A DNA stretch of 56,004 bases from assembly GCA_964384025.1 (NCBI GenBank), contig CAYLJJ010000035.1:1-56004 (forward strand). Direction: 5' to 3'. The position numbers were made by a program, and so were the translations under genes. This document shows, in pieces, positions 1 to 8,257 of this stretch; within the stretch, counting starts at the first letter, position 1, and each line of letters opens with the position of its first letter. This stretch comes from CAYLJJ01 sp964384025. GTDB lineage: Bacteria; Myxococcota_A; Bradymonadia; UBA7976; UBA1532. The notes under the pieces were generated by a model. It made no database searches and had not been told where the DNA came from. It worked only from the letters and a program-made list of their open reading frames with translations.

Positions 1-309
1 GCTGTTATCGGTCCCTGGCTCTCGATTATCCGACCTGACGCTGAGGTGATCGAACCCTGTCTCTCGATTATCCGACCTGACGCTGAGGTGATCAGCCCCT
101 GTCTGGATATGATCGAACCTGACGCGGGCTTACAGCCCTGCCTCTCCCCTCCACAATATGGTGCGATGAAGGCTCCAGGTATCCAACAGAACGCTTCTCA
201 GGATGGCATCCCCACGCGAGCGCAGATTATCGATAAGCTGGTGAAGCGAGGAGAGCTTCCGCAGGAGATCATCGACCGTCTACAAAACAAGAAGCAGAAA
301 AACAGTTGA
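1..309 (+). CDS. Partial repeat-containing small protein, candidate RiPP precursor (5' end outside window)
   Basis: The frame is open from base 1 to a TGA at 307-309, so the true start lies to the left; the first in-window start codon (GTG 46) falls inside a repeat and is not credible as the start. The visible part has about three copies of a 14-residue unit of the form VIxPCLSIIRPDAE (the first copy has Trp where the others have Cys), a shortened fourth copy ending LQPCLSPP, then a hydrophilic tail that looks like an amphipathic helix (RAQIIDKLVKRGEL). No known domain is recognised. It ends 3 nt before a SPASM radical SAM gene, followed by a B12 radical SAM and a HExxH protein. Repeated Cys/Asp cores next to such enzymes are typical of modified-peptide precursors, so that role is inferred from context. 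It could instead be an unrelated repeat protein. Confidence 0.6.
   Translation, partial: AVIGPWLSIIRPDAEVIEPCLSIIRPDAEVISPCLDMIEPDAGLQPCLSPPQYGAMKAPGIQQNASQDGIPTRAQIIDKLVKRGELPQEIIDRLQNKKQKNS
4..129 (+). repeat. 42-bp tandem repeat, three copies
   Basis: Three head-to-tail 42-bp units at 4-45, 46-87 and 88-129 encode a 14-residue unit each. Units 1 and 2 differ at only a few bases, including TGG versus TGT at the Cys position; unit 3 is more diverged. A partial fourth unit follows at about 130-150. The array may continue to the left of the window. Confidence 0.85.
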
Positions 310-312
310 TAG

Positions 313-1353
313 ATGGCCATTGGAGATTCCTCCCAAGCCCCTCGCCTAGAGATCGAGCTGACCAGCGGCTGTGACCATCGCTGTGAGCACTGCTATAACG
401 TCTGGAACGCGGAGAGCGAGGATCATCAAGGAGGCTATCCTCGGGGCCAACTTCCGACAGAGGAACTGCTTACCCTCATAGATAAGGCGGTTAAGCAGAG
501 CGGAGCAGGGCATATCACGGTCACAGGGGGGGAGCCTCTACTGCACCCTGACGCGGAACAGCTCTTGAGTCATTTTTGCAGCTTAGTCCCCTCTGTCAGC
601 TTGATCACCAATGGCGGCCACATGGGAGAAGCACGAGCAAAGCGCTTGGCAAAGCTTGGCCTAGGAACAGTGCAGCTGACCCTGCTCAGCGCGATAAGAG
701 ATCTACATGATCGCATCAAAGGAGTGCCCTCTTTTGATGACACCCTGCGAGCCGCGCTGGACCTTCGAGACGCGGGGATCTCAGTGCAGATCTGCCACGT
801 TGCAACTCGCCAGAATGAAGGGGAGTTTGAAGGGGTGATGGAGCTGACCTGCGCGCTTGGGCTTCAGAGCATCTCCTATAACCGTATGTCCGCCGCGGGT
901 TGGTCCATTCACGCCCTGGATCGTCTGCTGCCCAGCATAGAGCATATCGAGGCCGATCTTGAGGTAGCTCAGCGTTTGGGCTCTCAGTTGAAGATCAAGG
1001 TCGCCACCGCTATGCCCATCCCCCCCTGTCTGATCCACCTTAAGCGCTATCCCTGGGTGCGCTTTGGCTTCTGTAGCGTGGGCTCCTCCAGCCCCAATAT
1101 TGTCATCGATCCCTTGGGCAACCTGCGCTCCTGTAACCTCTCTAGTCAGCTCTTGGGAAACATCAGGGAGCAGAGTTGGGCGGAGATTTTTGCTCAGCCC
1201 TACCTCAAAGAGTTCAAGAGCAAGCTGCCCAAGATCTGCCGGGGTTGCGCCTATGAGCGGAGCTGCCAGGGGGGTTGCAAAGAGAGCGGCTTTGCGGCTT
1301 ATGGGGATCTTTGCGCGTTGGAGCCCTTTATCGAGCGGAGCCTCCCTCAGTGA
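313..1353 (+). CDS. Radical SAM/SPASM protein, putative peptide-modifying enzyme
   Basis: The 346-residue protein has the radical SAM cluster motif CDHRCEHC (C20, C24, C27), a TGGEPLL motif near residue 75 and a C-terminal SPASM region: a Cys near residue 255, CNLSS near 275, then CRGCAYERSCQGGCKESG with a last Cys near 337. SPASM enzymes of this size usually carry two auxiliary Fe-S clusters and often modify ribosomal peptides (thioether or C-C links) or mature small enzymes. The gene begins 3 nt after the stop of the repeat peptide and overlaps the next gene by GTGA, so the three genes are probably co-transcribed. Its adjacency makes the repeat peptide the likely substrate; the reaction cannot be deduced from sequence. 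Confidence 0.9.
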   Translation: MAIGDSSQAPRLEIELTSGCDHRCEHCYNVWNAESEDHQGGYPRGQLPTEELLTLIDKAVKQSGAGHITVTGGEPLLHPDAEQLLSHFCSLVPSVSLITNGGHMGEARAKRLAKLGLGTVQLTLLSAIRDLHDRIKGVPSFDDTLRAALDLRDAGISVQICHVATRQNEGEFEGVMELTCALGLQSISYNRMSAAGWSIHALDRLLPSIEHIEADLEVAQRLGSQLKIKVATAMPIPPCLIHLKRYPWVRFGFCSVGSSSPNIVIDPLGNLRSCNLSSQLLGNIREQSWAEIFAQPYLKEFKSKLPKICRGCAYERSCQGGCKESGFAAYGDLCALEPFIERSLPQ

Positions 1354-3506
1354 GCTTGGGGAGAGCGCCAGCGGTCCTGCTGATCTCTCCAGGGATCATC
1401 CAGTGGAGCGATATGGACTTTGGGCTGCCTCATCTGGTCAGTCTGGGGGGCTATCTTCGCGCTCACTTGGGTGTTCGAGTGGAGCTGCTGGATCTCAGCT
1501 ACGAGGGGGGTGATCAGGGGCAGCTTGAGCGACGCCTAGATGAGCTGAGTCCCTACCTCCTCATCGGCCTCTCCTGCTACTCCAGCTTTGACTATCTGCG
1601 GGTCCTCAGCCTTGGACGCTACCTTCATCAACGTTACCCTGAGATTCCTCTGGTGAGCGGGGGTTACCACGCCAGCGCGCTCCCTGAAGATCTACTCTTC
1701 GAGGGCGGCCCTTTTCAGGCTGTCATCCTGGGAGAAGCGGAGATTCCCTTAGCGCGTATGGTGGAGAAGCTCTTGGGAGGAGACCGAATTGAGCCGGGGA
1801 TCTACGGCCCAGAGATGATCCCTCAGCTGGACAATCTGCCACCCTACGACTGGTCTCTATTGGATCGCTACTGGCCTCGGGCTGAGTCGCTCGGTCGCAA
1901 ATTTCAGATCTACCTCTCCCGAGGTTGCCCTCATCATTGCAGCTTCTGTATGGAGCGATCCAAGAGCGGCTATCAGTGGCGCGCTTATAGCCCAGCGCGC
2001 GCCCTAGAGGAGCTGGAACGACTCTCCAAGCGCATCCAGATGAAGGCGTGGATCATCAACCTAGCTGATCCTCTCTTTGGTATGGCTGGGCGTTGGCGCC
2101 GAGAGGTCTTAGAGGGGATCTTAAAGCGGGGGCTTCTGCCTCGGCAGTACTGGACGCTGACCCGCTCTGAGGATCTTCAGGAGCCTGATGTAGAGCTGTT
2201 GGCGAAGGCCCGCTTCTCTATCGGCATCGGCGTGGAGAGCGGTGATCCAGAGATGCTGCGACGGATGCAGAAGAGCCGCCGCCCTGAGGCCTATCTGGAA
2301 GCCTTGGAGCGCCTCGCCCGGTTGAGCTTAAAACATGGCCTTAACTGGGCTGGGAACGTCATCGTAGGGCACCCCGGAGAGAACCTCAGCTCCATGAGGC
2401 AGACCCAGGCCTTTATGGAGCGCCTCTTCACCCGCGCTGAAAAAACCTGTGGTTGGCTCTCGATCGACCCTTTTCGCCTCTATCCAGGCTCTCAGATCCA
2501 CGAGGAGATGGAGGCCTACTCAGCAGAGTATGGCTGCCACTTCTACCACCCGGAGTGGTGGAAGCGCTGGTACAACGGCCCCTTCTGCGCCGAGCATATC
2601 GATCCCAGCGACGAGCTAAGCTTTCAGGGGCGCGTGGGGGAGATGTATCGGCTCTATGCCCCACTCATCCAGAGGATCAGCCAGCGTTTTGAGGGCCAGG
2701 GTCACAGCATCGACAGGGTCTTTCACCGTGCCCTACAGGCTCAAGAGGAGTTGATGAGCCCCAGGAGCGAGGCCCGGCTCTTAAGCCAAGCTCAGGCGGT
2801 CCTAAAGCTGCCCAAGGGCTCCCAACTCAAGCTTTCTGTGCCCATCGGCCTCCAGATCAAAAATCCCAGAGTGCGTCGTCGAGAGGAGGCGATCCGCGCG
2901 CTGCTTGAGGAAGGGGTTTTGCGCAGCGAGCGCCTACTTGAAGCCCTCCTCCAGGTTTCTCCAGAGGACTCCCTCAGTTTGGAAGAGTCCAAGGCGCTCT
3001 TGGCTGGACGGATCTCCCCTCCAAACAAGCACGGACTCTTGAGGCATCTAGGGCTGAGGCACTATGTCTTGGGTCTAGAAGCGATGGCCCCAAGCCTTGG
3101 AGATCGCGTGGTGGATCTCAGCGCTGAGAGCGCCTACCTCTCCATCCTATTGAGGCAGCTTGTTGGGGCTCAGGGAGAGGTTCTTTCGGGGCATCCGAGC
3201 GCTTGGCCGCGTCTTAAATGGCGTCGAGCAGGGCTGCGTCCGGTTCGGGTTGATCCCAGCACAGGGAGAGGGCTCAAGGCTCCCTTTGATGCCCTCTGGA
3301 TCACCGGCGCGCTCCCCTGGTTCCCCAAGCCTCTGGCCGCTCTGCTCCACCCTCAAGGGGGGCGTGCCATCACCTGGTTGGGTCCGCGCTTCCGAGATCA
3401 GGAGATGCTCTGTCTGAGCCGCCAAGGAGCGCAGATCAATGAGGCAACCCTCGCGCGATTACAGCTTCCTCCACTCAGAGGAGCCGCAGGCTGGATTCGA
3501 AGATGA
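1350..3506 (+). CDS. B12-binding radical SAM protein with C-terminal degenerate PCMT-like domain
   Basis: I place the start at GTG 1350, overlapping the preceding TGA (GTGA); an ATG at 1275 lies inside the previous gene and only adds non-homologous sequence. The 718-residue protein has an N-terminal cobalamin-binding Rossmann region (GLSCYSSFDY, LVSGGYHASALPEDLL, ILGEAE), then a radical SAM core with RGCPHHCSFC (C193, C197, C200) and the SIGIGVESGDPEMLRRM stretch typical of this class. After about residue 560 comes an extra domain resembling protein-L-isoaspartate O-methyltransferase (GDRVVDLSAESAYLSILL, FDALWITGALPWFP), but the usual glycine-rich SAM loop is changed to DLSAESAY, so methyl transfer by this domain is doubtful. 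B12 radical SAM enzymes often methylate unactivated carbons. A role on the adjacent repeat peptide is inferred from the operon. Confidence 0.88.
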   Translation: MSLGRAPAVLLISPGIIQWSDMDFGLPHLVSLGGYLRAHLGVRVELLDLSYEGGDQGQLERRLDELSPYLLIGLSCYSSFDYLRVLSLGRYLHQRYPEIPLVSGGYHASALPEDLLFEGGPFQAVILGEAEIPLARMVEKLLGGDRIEPGIYGPEMIPQLDNLPPYDWSLLDRYWPRAESLGRKFQIYLSRGCPHHCSFCMERSKSGYQWRAYSPARALEELERLSKRIQMKAWIINLADPLFGMAGRWRREVLEGILKRGLLPRQYWTLTRSEDLQEPDVELLAKARFSIGIGVESGDPEMLRRMQKSRRPEAYLEALERLARLSLKHGLNWAGNVIVGHPGENLSSMRQTQAFMERLFTRAEKTCGWLSIDPFRLYPGSQIHEEMEAYSAEYGCHFYHPEWWKRWYNGPFCAEHIDPSDELSFQGRVGEMYRLYAPLIQRISQRFEGQGHSIDRVFHRALQAQEELMSPRSEARLLSQAQAVLKLPKGSQLKLSVPIGLQIKNPRVRRREEAIRALLEEGVLRSERLLEALLQVSPEDSLSLEESKALLAGRISPPNKHGLLRHLGLRHYVLGLEAMAPSLGDRVVDLSAESAYLSILLRQLVGAQGEVLSGHPSAWPRLKWRRAGLRPVRVDPSTGRGLKAPFDALWITGALPWFPKPLAALLHPQGGRAITWLGPRFRDQEMLCLSRQGAQINEATLARLQLPPLRGAAGWIRR

Positions 3507-4279
3507 GCCCTATTCGATTTGAGCGTCGCCTTCACGTCGAGCTGCACTTCTACGTTTTGGCTCATCTGGATCTGGGACGGGACGCGGCCAATCTTCACCG
3601 CCCTGAGCTGAGCGCTCGGCGCCCCTCCTGGCTCCCTGAGCTTTACGCAGCCTATTCAAAGAGCCCTGGAGCGCTTCAAGCTCAAGCTCTGCCTCTACGC
3701 ACAGCTGATCTGCCCTGTATGCTTAATCACCTCAAAGGGGGCTCAAGCTCTCTGGGTCAGGAGCTAAGCCAAGCGCTTATCCAGGCACTGCGGGTGGAGA
3801 TGCCCCAGGTCGCGAGGCGCTGGCGATCGCGAGCGGAGGCGGATCAGGCTCAGATGGAGCAGATAGAAGCCCAACTTAGAGAGCCCCTGAAGCTGCTCCG
3901 CCTTGCCCTCTGGGCTCTTAAGGACCGTAGACCCTCAGCCCTGAAGATCTTAGACGCTCGACCTCTGGCCTGGGCAGGTCGAGGCGGCTTCTTCGCGGGA
4001 GAGCGTCGCGTCGCTGTCTCTTTGGCAGCTCCTCCCGCTCATCTTCTTTGCCAGATCTTCCATGAAGAGGTTCACGCCATCAGCGATGCTTGGCTACCCA
4101 AGGGAGAGATCCCTCGCAACACCCACCCTGGGCAGCCTGGTTTCTCCCGACACCAGGCTTTAGAGGCGCAAGCCATCGAGTTGGGGCGCAGGCTTATGGA
4201 GTTAGTATTACCCGAGTGGATGTGGGCTTATGGAGAGTGGGCAAAGAGGTTCACTGGGTTAGAAGTTGCTCTTGACTGA
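3503..4279 (+). CDS. Putative zinc metallopeptidase (HExxH), last gene of the radical SAM operon
   Basis: The 258-residue protein starts at ATG 3503 inside the stop of the upstream gene (ATGA). It carries HEEVH at residues 187-191 in the context QIFHEEVHAISD, the HExxH zinc-peptidase signature, followed about 30 residues later by Glu-containing helices (HQALEAQAIELGRRL) that could supply the third ligand. No signal peptide or membrane segment is visible, so it is likely cytoplasmic. I recognise no named family. Its place after two radical SAM enzymes and a repeat peptide suggests a protease that trims or releases the modified peptide. A non-proteolytic metal-binding role is also possible. The next gene is 9 nt away but is an insertion-sequence remnant, so the operon probably ends here. 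Confidence 0.7.
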   Translation: MSPIRFERRLHVELHFYVLAHLDLGRDAANLHRPELSARRPSWLPELYAAYSKSPGALQAQALPLRTADLPCMLNHLKGGSSSLGQELSQALIQALRVEMPQVARRWRSRAEADQAQMEQIEAQLREPLKLLRLALWALKDRRPSALKILDARPLAWAGRGGFFAGERRVAVSLAAPPAHLLCQIFHEEVHAISDAWLPKGEIPRNTHPGQPGFSRHQALEAQAIELGRRLMELVLPEWMWAYGEWAKRFTGLEVALD

Positions 4280-4288
4280 ACTTCTATT

Positions 4289-4693
4289 ATGTTGATGATA
4301 GCGGGCTTAAGATATTGGAATGTAGGCAGTAAGGTCGTGAGCGACCTGCGATTTATACACCCGTTTCGAATGATGCCAGTATCTCCCAGATTACTCATTG
4401 AAAAATTAAGGAAACCTAGAACGCTTGATTATTTTTTAAGGCTCAATCATGGCAGACGTGAACATGTTCGTGATGATGATGAAGACGGCTTCTATGAAGT
4501 CCATATCGATACAGTAGGAGGGGTATGGTCTCTATTAAGAAGTTGGATCAGACATCATCGCGGTATTTCTCAGAAATATCTATCTCACTATATATCTTTT
4601 TTTGAGTTCATTCATAATGCAGGAAAGCGTGGAAAAACAGTATTGCATTCGCTCATAGAAACTTTGGTTTCACGACCTCAAAACGCATATTGA
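4289..4693 (+). pseudogene. IS1595-family (ISXO2-like) transposase remnant, C-terminal part
   Basis: The 134-codon frame matches the C-terminal half of ISXO2-like transposases: VHIDTVGGVWSLLRSWIRHH, then GISQKYLSHYISFFEF and a basic tail. The N-terminal zinc-binding part and the first catalytic carboxylate region are absent, and the apparent start has no clear ribosome site. Base composition is more AT-rich than the upstream operon. It is best read as a decayed insertion sequence. I did not find convincing terminal inverted repeats. Confidence 0.75.
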
Positions 4694-4828
4694 GCCTTGA
4701 AAGTTACCTCATTTCACCCTAAAATTTGGATTTTTTCGGCTTCCCCATCGCAGTAAAATAGCCACACTTAAACGATTCAAGCTTTACTTTGGGTGCTCCG
4801 ATAGGAGAACAAAATTTCTGGAACTGCA

Positions 4829-6532
4829 ATGCTTGGCTTTCATATCAGCATACGTGTCAAGCTCATTGGAGCTTTTATGGGGATTACACTCCTCATTTTG
4901 GTGGCAGGTTTCTTCCAACACAAGCGACTCCTGCTGATCGAGCGAGAGACTCTTGTGATCCAGGAGAGCAGTCCTCGCTTAGACCTTATCGTTAAAGCAC
5001 GCCTATTGCTCAGTCAAGGGATGAAAAACCTGTTCCTTCTACAAGGAATTGAAGATAAAAAACAGTTAAATCGCCTGCTCAGCGAGCAAAAACAGAATGC
5101 TCAAAGTTTTCAAGTGTTCATGAAGCTCTTGATCAAAGGAGGTATTCATGATAATTTGAAACTTAATGGCATCAGCAATAAAGATCAAGTCAAAATACTA
5201 TCAAAGAGCATCGAATTTCACAAGGAAAAGCTCTCGCAAAGCATTGATGAAATATATCAATTCATTGAAAGTAATTTGAACGAAGATTATGAAGATGAAG
5301 AAGCTATAGAACAAATCAAAGATAAAATCAGCAAAGTAGAGCAGATGGGAGAATCATTGAGCTTAGAAATACTCCCTGTAGAGAAAAGTCTGCGTAGCCT
5401 AAGCTTAGATTCCAGTAAAGCTTCTTTGAAGAGCATCAAGCGTTCTATTTCTCAACTTAAACTGCTGCTTCTGATCAGCGCTGCCCTCGCCCTGCTCTTG
5501 AGCATCATCATTGCTCAACTCTTCTCTGCTCCTCTTAAAAAATGTGTGGTCATCATCCAGGCTGTCGCCCAAGGAGACTTCAGTGAGCGCTGTGATCTCA
5601 AACAGAGAGATGAGTTGGGGCACCTGGGTCGCGAGATCGACTCCATGAGCGCTGCCTTGGAGGTTCTCATCGGAGAAGTCTGTAGGAGCGTTCTGAGTAT
5701 CACCAGCGCTGCGGAACAACTTCAACAGAGCGGAGAACAGGGCAACCTGCTAAACCAGCAACAGATCGAACAGGCAAGCCAGACCACAACAGCAGTGACG
5801 GAGATGAATCAAAGCATCACCGAGGTTGCCAAGGTCGCCTCCGATACAGCGCAAAATTCTCAAAAGATGGAGCAGATCTCCGACTCTGGGAATCAGCTCG
5901 CTGAACAGGCCGTGGAGAGTGTTACGAGGGTGAGACACTCTACCCAGGAGTTGGCGCGAGTGATCAAGGACCTCAATATACACAGCCAAGATATAGGTGA
6001 GATCATCACCATGATCAACACGATCACTGATCAAACCAACCTCCTAGCACTCAACGCCACCATCGAAGCAGCGCGAGCTGGAGAACAGGGGCGAGGCTTC
6101 GCGGTGGTCGCTGAAGAGGTGAGACAGCTGGCTAAGAAGACCAAGCAGGCGACGACAGGAATCTCTCTGAAGATCGAGAGGATCCAGGAGGGTGCCTTAC
6201 GCAGCGCTCAGTCGGTGGATGAGGCAGAGGCTCAGGTAGAGAGCGCCCATGGATCTATTCTCCAGCTGGGTCACTCCATGATGGATATCAAAGAGAAAAG
6301 CGCTGAGGTGCTTGAGCAGATCTCCCTCATCGCCACCGCAACGGAAGAGCAGAGCAGTGTCGCTCAAGAAGTCTCTCTACATATGGAAGGCTCTCTAGCC
6401 AACTCTAAGATCCTGCTCAGCACATCTAATGCCTTGAATCAAGAGATTCAGGGGATGGCTGAGGTCGCTGCCGGGCTTCAAGATGCCAGCGCTCATTTTA
6501 AGACCCCTCACTCCCAGGAGAAAGATTTATGA
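4829..6532 (+). CDS. Methyl-accepting chemotaxis protein
   Basis: The 567-residue membrane receptor has a first transmembrane segment at about residues 9-29, an extracytoplasmic helical sensor region rich in Lys, Glu and Gln (about 30-205), a second transmembrane segment at about 208-232, a HAMP linker and a cytoplasmic signalling domain. The highly conserved tip is seen as TDQTNLLALNATIEAARAGE followed by FAVVAEEVRQLA. It transmits ligand binding to a CheA kinase and is adjusted by methylation at Glu/Gln sites. Its stop overlaps the start of the next gene by ATGA, so it is co-translated with a periplasmic binding protein, which may be its ligand-loaded partner. Confidence 0.95.
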   Translation: MLGFHISIRVKLIGAFMGITLLILVAGFFQHKRLLLIERETLVIQESSPRLDLIVKARLLLSQGMKNLFLLQGIEDKKQLNRLLSEQKQNAQSFQVFMKLLIKGGIHDNLKLNGISNKDQVKILSKSIEFHKEKLSQSIDEIYQFIESNLNEDYEDEEAIEQIKDKISKVEQMGESLSLEILPVEKSLRSLSLDSSKASLKSIKRSISQLKLLLLISAALALLLSIIIAQLFSAPLKKCVVIIQAVAQGDFSERCDLKQRDELGHLGREIDSMSAALEVLIGEVCRSVLSITSAAEQLQQSGEQGNLLNQQQIEQASQTTTAVTEMNQSITEVAKVASDTAQNSQKMEQISDSGNQLAEQAVESVTRVRHSTQELARVIKDLNIHSQDIGEIITMINTITDQTNLLALNATIEAARAGEQGRGFAVVAEEVRQLAKKTKQATTGISLKIERIQEGALRSAQSVDEAEAQVESAHGSILQLGHSMMDIKEKSAEVLEQISLIATATEEQSSVAQEVSLHMEGSLANSKILLSTSNALNQEIQGMAEVAAGLQDASAHFKTPHSQEKDL

Positions 6533-7395
6533 AGATCTTTGGATTTGTCCTCACGCTCTGTTTTCTAAGCCAGGGTTGGTCTAAGGAGCTCACTTGGGTG
6601 GGCTGTGGGATCACCAAAAAGGCCTTTATGAAGGAGCTGGCCAGCACCTACAAAAAGGAAACTGGCACCAAGATCAAAATCAAGGGGGGAGGCGCCACCA
6701 AGGGGATCCGTGTGGTCTCCAAAGGAGGAGCAGATCTGGGAGGCTCTTGTCGTCACACCCTTGAAATCCCACAGGAGAAAAACGCGAGGATGCACCATGT
6801 GGCTTGGGATGCCTTGGTGGTCGTTGTCAAGAAAGATAATCCTGTTGATGAAATCAGCAGCACAAAGCTTAAGCAGGTTCTTTCAGGTGAGATCAAGAAC
6901 TGGAAAGATCTAGGAGGTCCAGATCTACCCCTAAAGCTCTATGCTCGTCGGGGAAGCATCTCTGGAGTGGGTTTGATGGCGCGAGAGCTGATCTTTGGAG
7001 ATCCCAAACAGGGCTTCTCCAAGGACGCTCAGCTTAAGAGAAGCTCAGGGCCCTTGGAGTTGGCTATTGGCAAGGATCTGGCGGGCATTGGGCTCTCAGG
7101 GGTCTCCAGCGCCAAGCGCAGAAAAAGGCTTAAGATCCTCAAGGTGGATGGGGTTGTTCCCAACAAGGCCAATATCGCCAGCGGTGCTTATCCCCTCTTC
7201 CGCCCTCTCTACCTTGTCACCTACCAAGCTCCAAAAGGAGAGGTAAAGCGTTTCCTCGATTTTGCTTTGGGTCAGAAAGCCCAGGCCCTTATCTCTGCTC
7301 TAGGTACGGTCAACTTAGTAGAAGGTCAACAGCTTAAGGATAAATTTCTTCAGAAACATAAGAATAGATATTTTGATCTCAACTTAGGGAAGTAA
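6529..7395 (+). CDS. PstS-like periplasmic solute-binding protein
   Basis: The 288-residue protein has a signal peptide (about residues 1-18, ending near QGWSKE) and the fold pattern of PBP-like/PstS substrate-binding proteins: a mature start LTWVGCGIT, KIKIKGGGATKGIRVV, a segment GGADLGGSCRHTLE, then LSGEIKNWKDLGG, which is characteristic of phosphate-type binding proteins. No PstC, PstA or PstB transport genes adjoin it. It overlaps the chemoreceptor gene by 4 bp, suggesting a ligand-presenting sensor accessory rather than a transport component. The ligand cannot be told from sequence; phosphate or another oxyanion is possible. Confidence 0.85.
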   Translation: MKIFGFVLTLCFLSQGWSKELTWVGCGITKKAFMKELASTYKKETGTKIKIKGGGATKGIRVVSKGGADLGGSCRHTLEIPQEKNARMHHVAWDALVVVVKKDNPVDEISSTKLKQVLSGEIKNWKDLGGPDLPLKLYARRGSISGVGLMARELIFGDPKQGFSKDAQLKRSSGPLELAIGKDLAGIGLSGVSSAKRRKRLKILKVDGVVPNKANIASGAYPLFRPLYLVTYQAPKGEVKRFLDFALGQKAQALISALGTVNLVEGQQLKDKFLQKHKNRYFDLNLGK

Positions 7396-7483
7396 ATTAT
7401 TCATAACGTCTTATCTTGAATTTCATTCCCAACAAATGGGTGGTTTTTCTTGCGCAAAGCCTAGATGAAGCTACCATAGCTTT

Positions 7484-8218
7484 ATGTATAGTCAAGCGAT
7501 CAAGATCGTCCGTGAAGAACTCAAATTGACCCAAGCCAAGGTCGCCCAGCGTCTTGGAGTCAGCTCTCGTACCATTGCCCTTTGGGAGGGGGTCTCGGGC
7601 AAGAACCTCTCAGCTGCCGATGAGGCTTTTATCCAGCAAGAGTTTCTGGAGCCGCTCTTAGGGCCGATGTTGGCGCGGCGGTGCCGAATCGCCTCCCAGG
7701 CGATCCCTTCTGAGATTGTGGGGATTCGCTTTGTAGACGCTCTTCGAAACCTCAGTATACGTCTACCCTCCGCTATATATATCCGTGAACTATCTCGGCC
7801 ACCCGCTTTGACCGAATACTCTGAAATACCCTTGGGCCTCAAACCCTCTCAGACCACCTATTCACTGCGGAGTGGTCAGATTTTAAACTTGGCTGGAGAA
7901 GGGATCCAGGATCACCCGGAAAAGCGCTTCCCAACACGGTACAACAACCACTGCTCTTTGGGGATCACTGAGAGCCTACTGCGCGTCCCCTACCTGCATC
8001 CCACCGATCAGGGACCCCGTCCCATCTTGATGTTGAGCTTTGAGAACAAGCTCAAGGTAGATGAACAGGAGATCATCATCTCCGATAAAGCGGTCTTTAG
8101 CTCCAAAGAGGTGACCGAGGCCCAAGCTTTGGTGCAGCGCTTTACGCTTCAAACGGAAGAAGGAGAGAGGCGCTCAGTCTTGGAGATTTTAGAAGCTTTT
8201 AATTTGAGCAAAAATTAG
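7484..8218 (+). CDS. XRE-family transcriptional regulator with C-terminal sensor-like domain
   Basis: The 244-residue protein starts with a helix-turn-helix of the XRE/Cro type (REELKLTQAKVAQRLGVSS then RTIALWEG) at about residues 9-40. Residues about 80-235 form an unassigned domain with a pattern resembling GAF-type sensors (CSLGITESLLRVPYLHP, ILMLSFENKL), a weak resemblance only. It lies alone between the receptor pair and the five-gene radical SAM run, reading the same way, with 105 bp to the next start, so it may control that run. A possible promoter just upstream (TTGCGC at about 7451, TACCAT 16 nt further) would leave almost no 5' leader. Confidence 0.8.
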   Translation: MYSQAIKIVREELKLTQAKVAQRLGVSSRTIALWEGVSGKNLSAADEAFIQQEFLEPLLGPMLARRCRIASQAIPSEIVGIRFVDALRNLSIRLPSAIYIRELSRPPALTEYSEIPLGLKPSQTTYSLRSGQILNLAGEGIQDHPEKRFPTRYNNHCSLGITESLLRVPYLHPTDQGPRPILMLSFENKLKVDEQEIIISDKAVFSSKEVTEAQALVQRFTLQTEEGERRSVLEILEAFNLSKN

Positions 8219-8257
8219 CGCAATATTTTCGGTGGAACTATGTCGGAATTTTTTTCC

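Noticed and set aside
4694..4828. Riboswitch upstream of the chemoreceptor gene
   Set aside because: No conserved riboswitch core (for example cyclic-di-GMP) was recognised in this AT-rich leader.
7430..7452. Rho-independent terminator after the binding-protein gene
   Set aside because: CCCA/TGGG gives only a 4-bp stem before a T-run; too weak to call with confidence.
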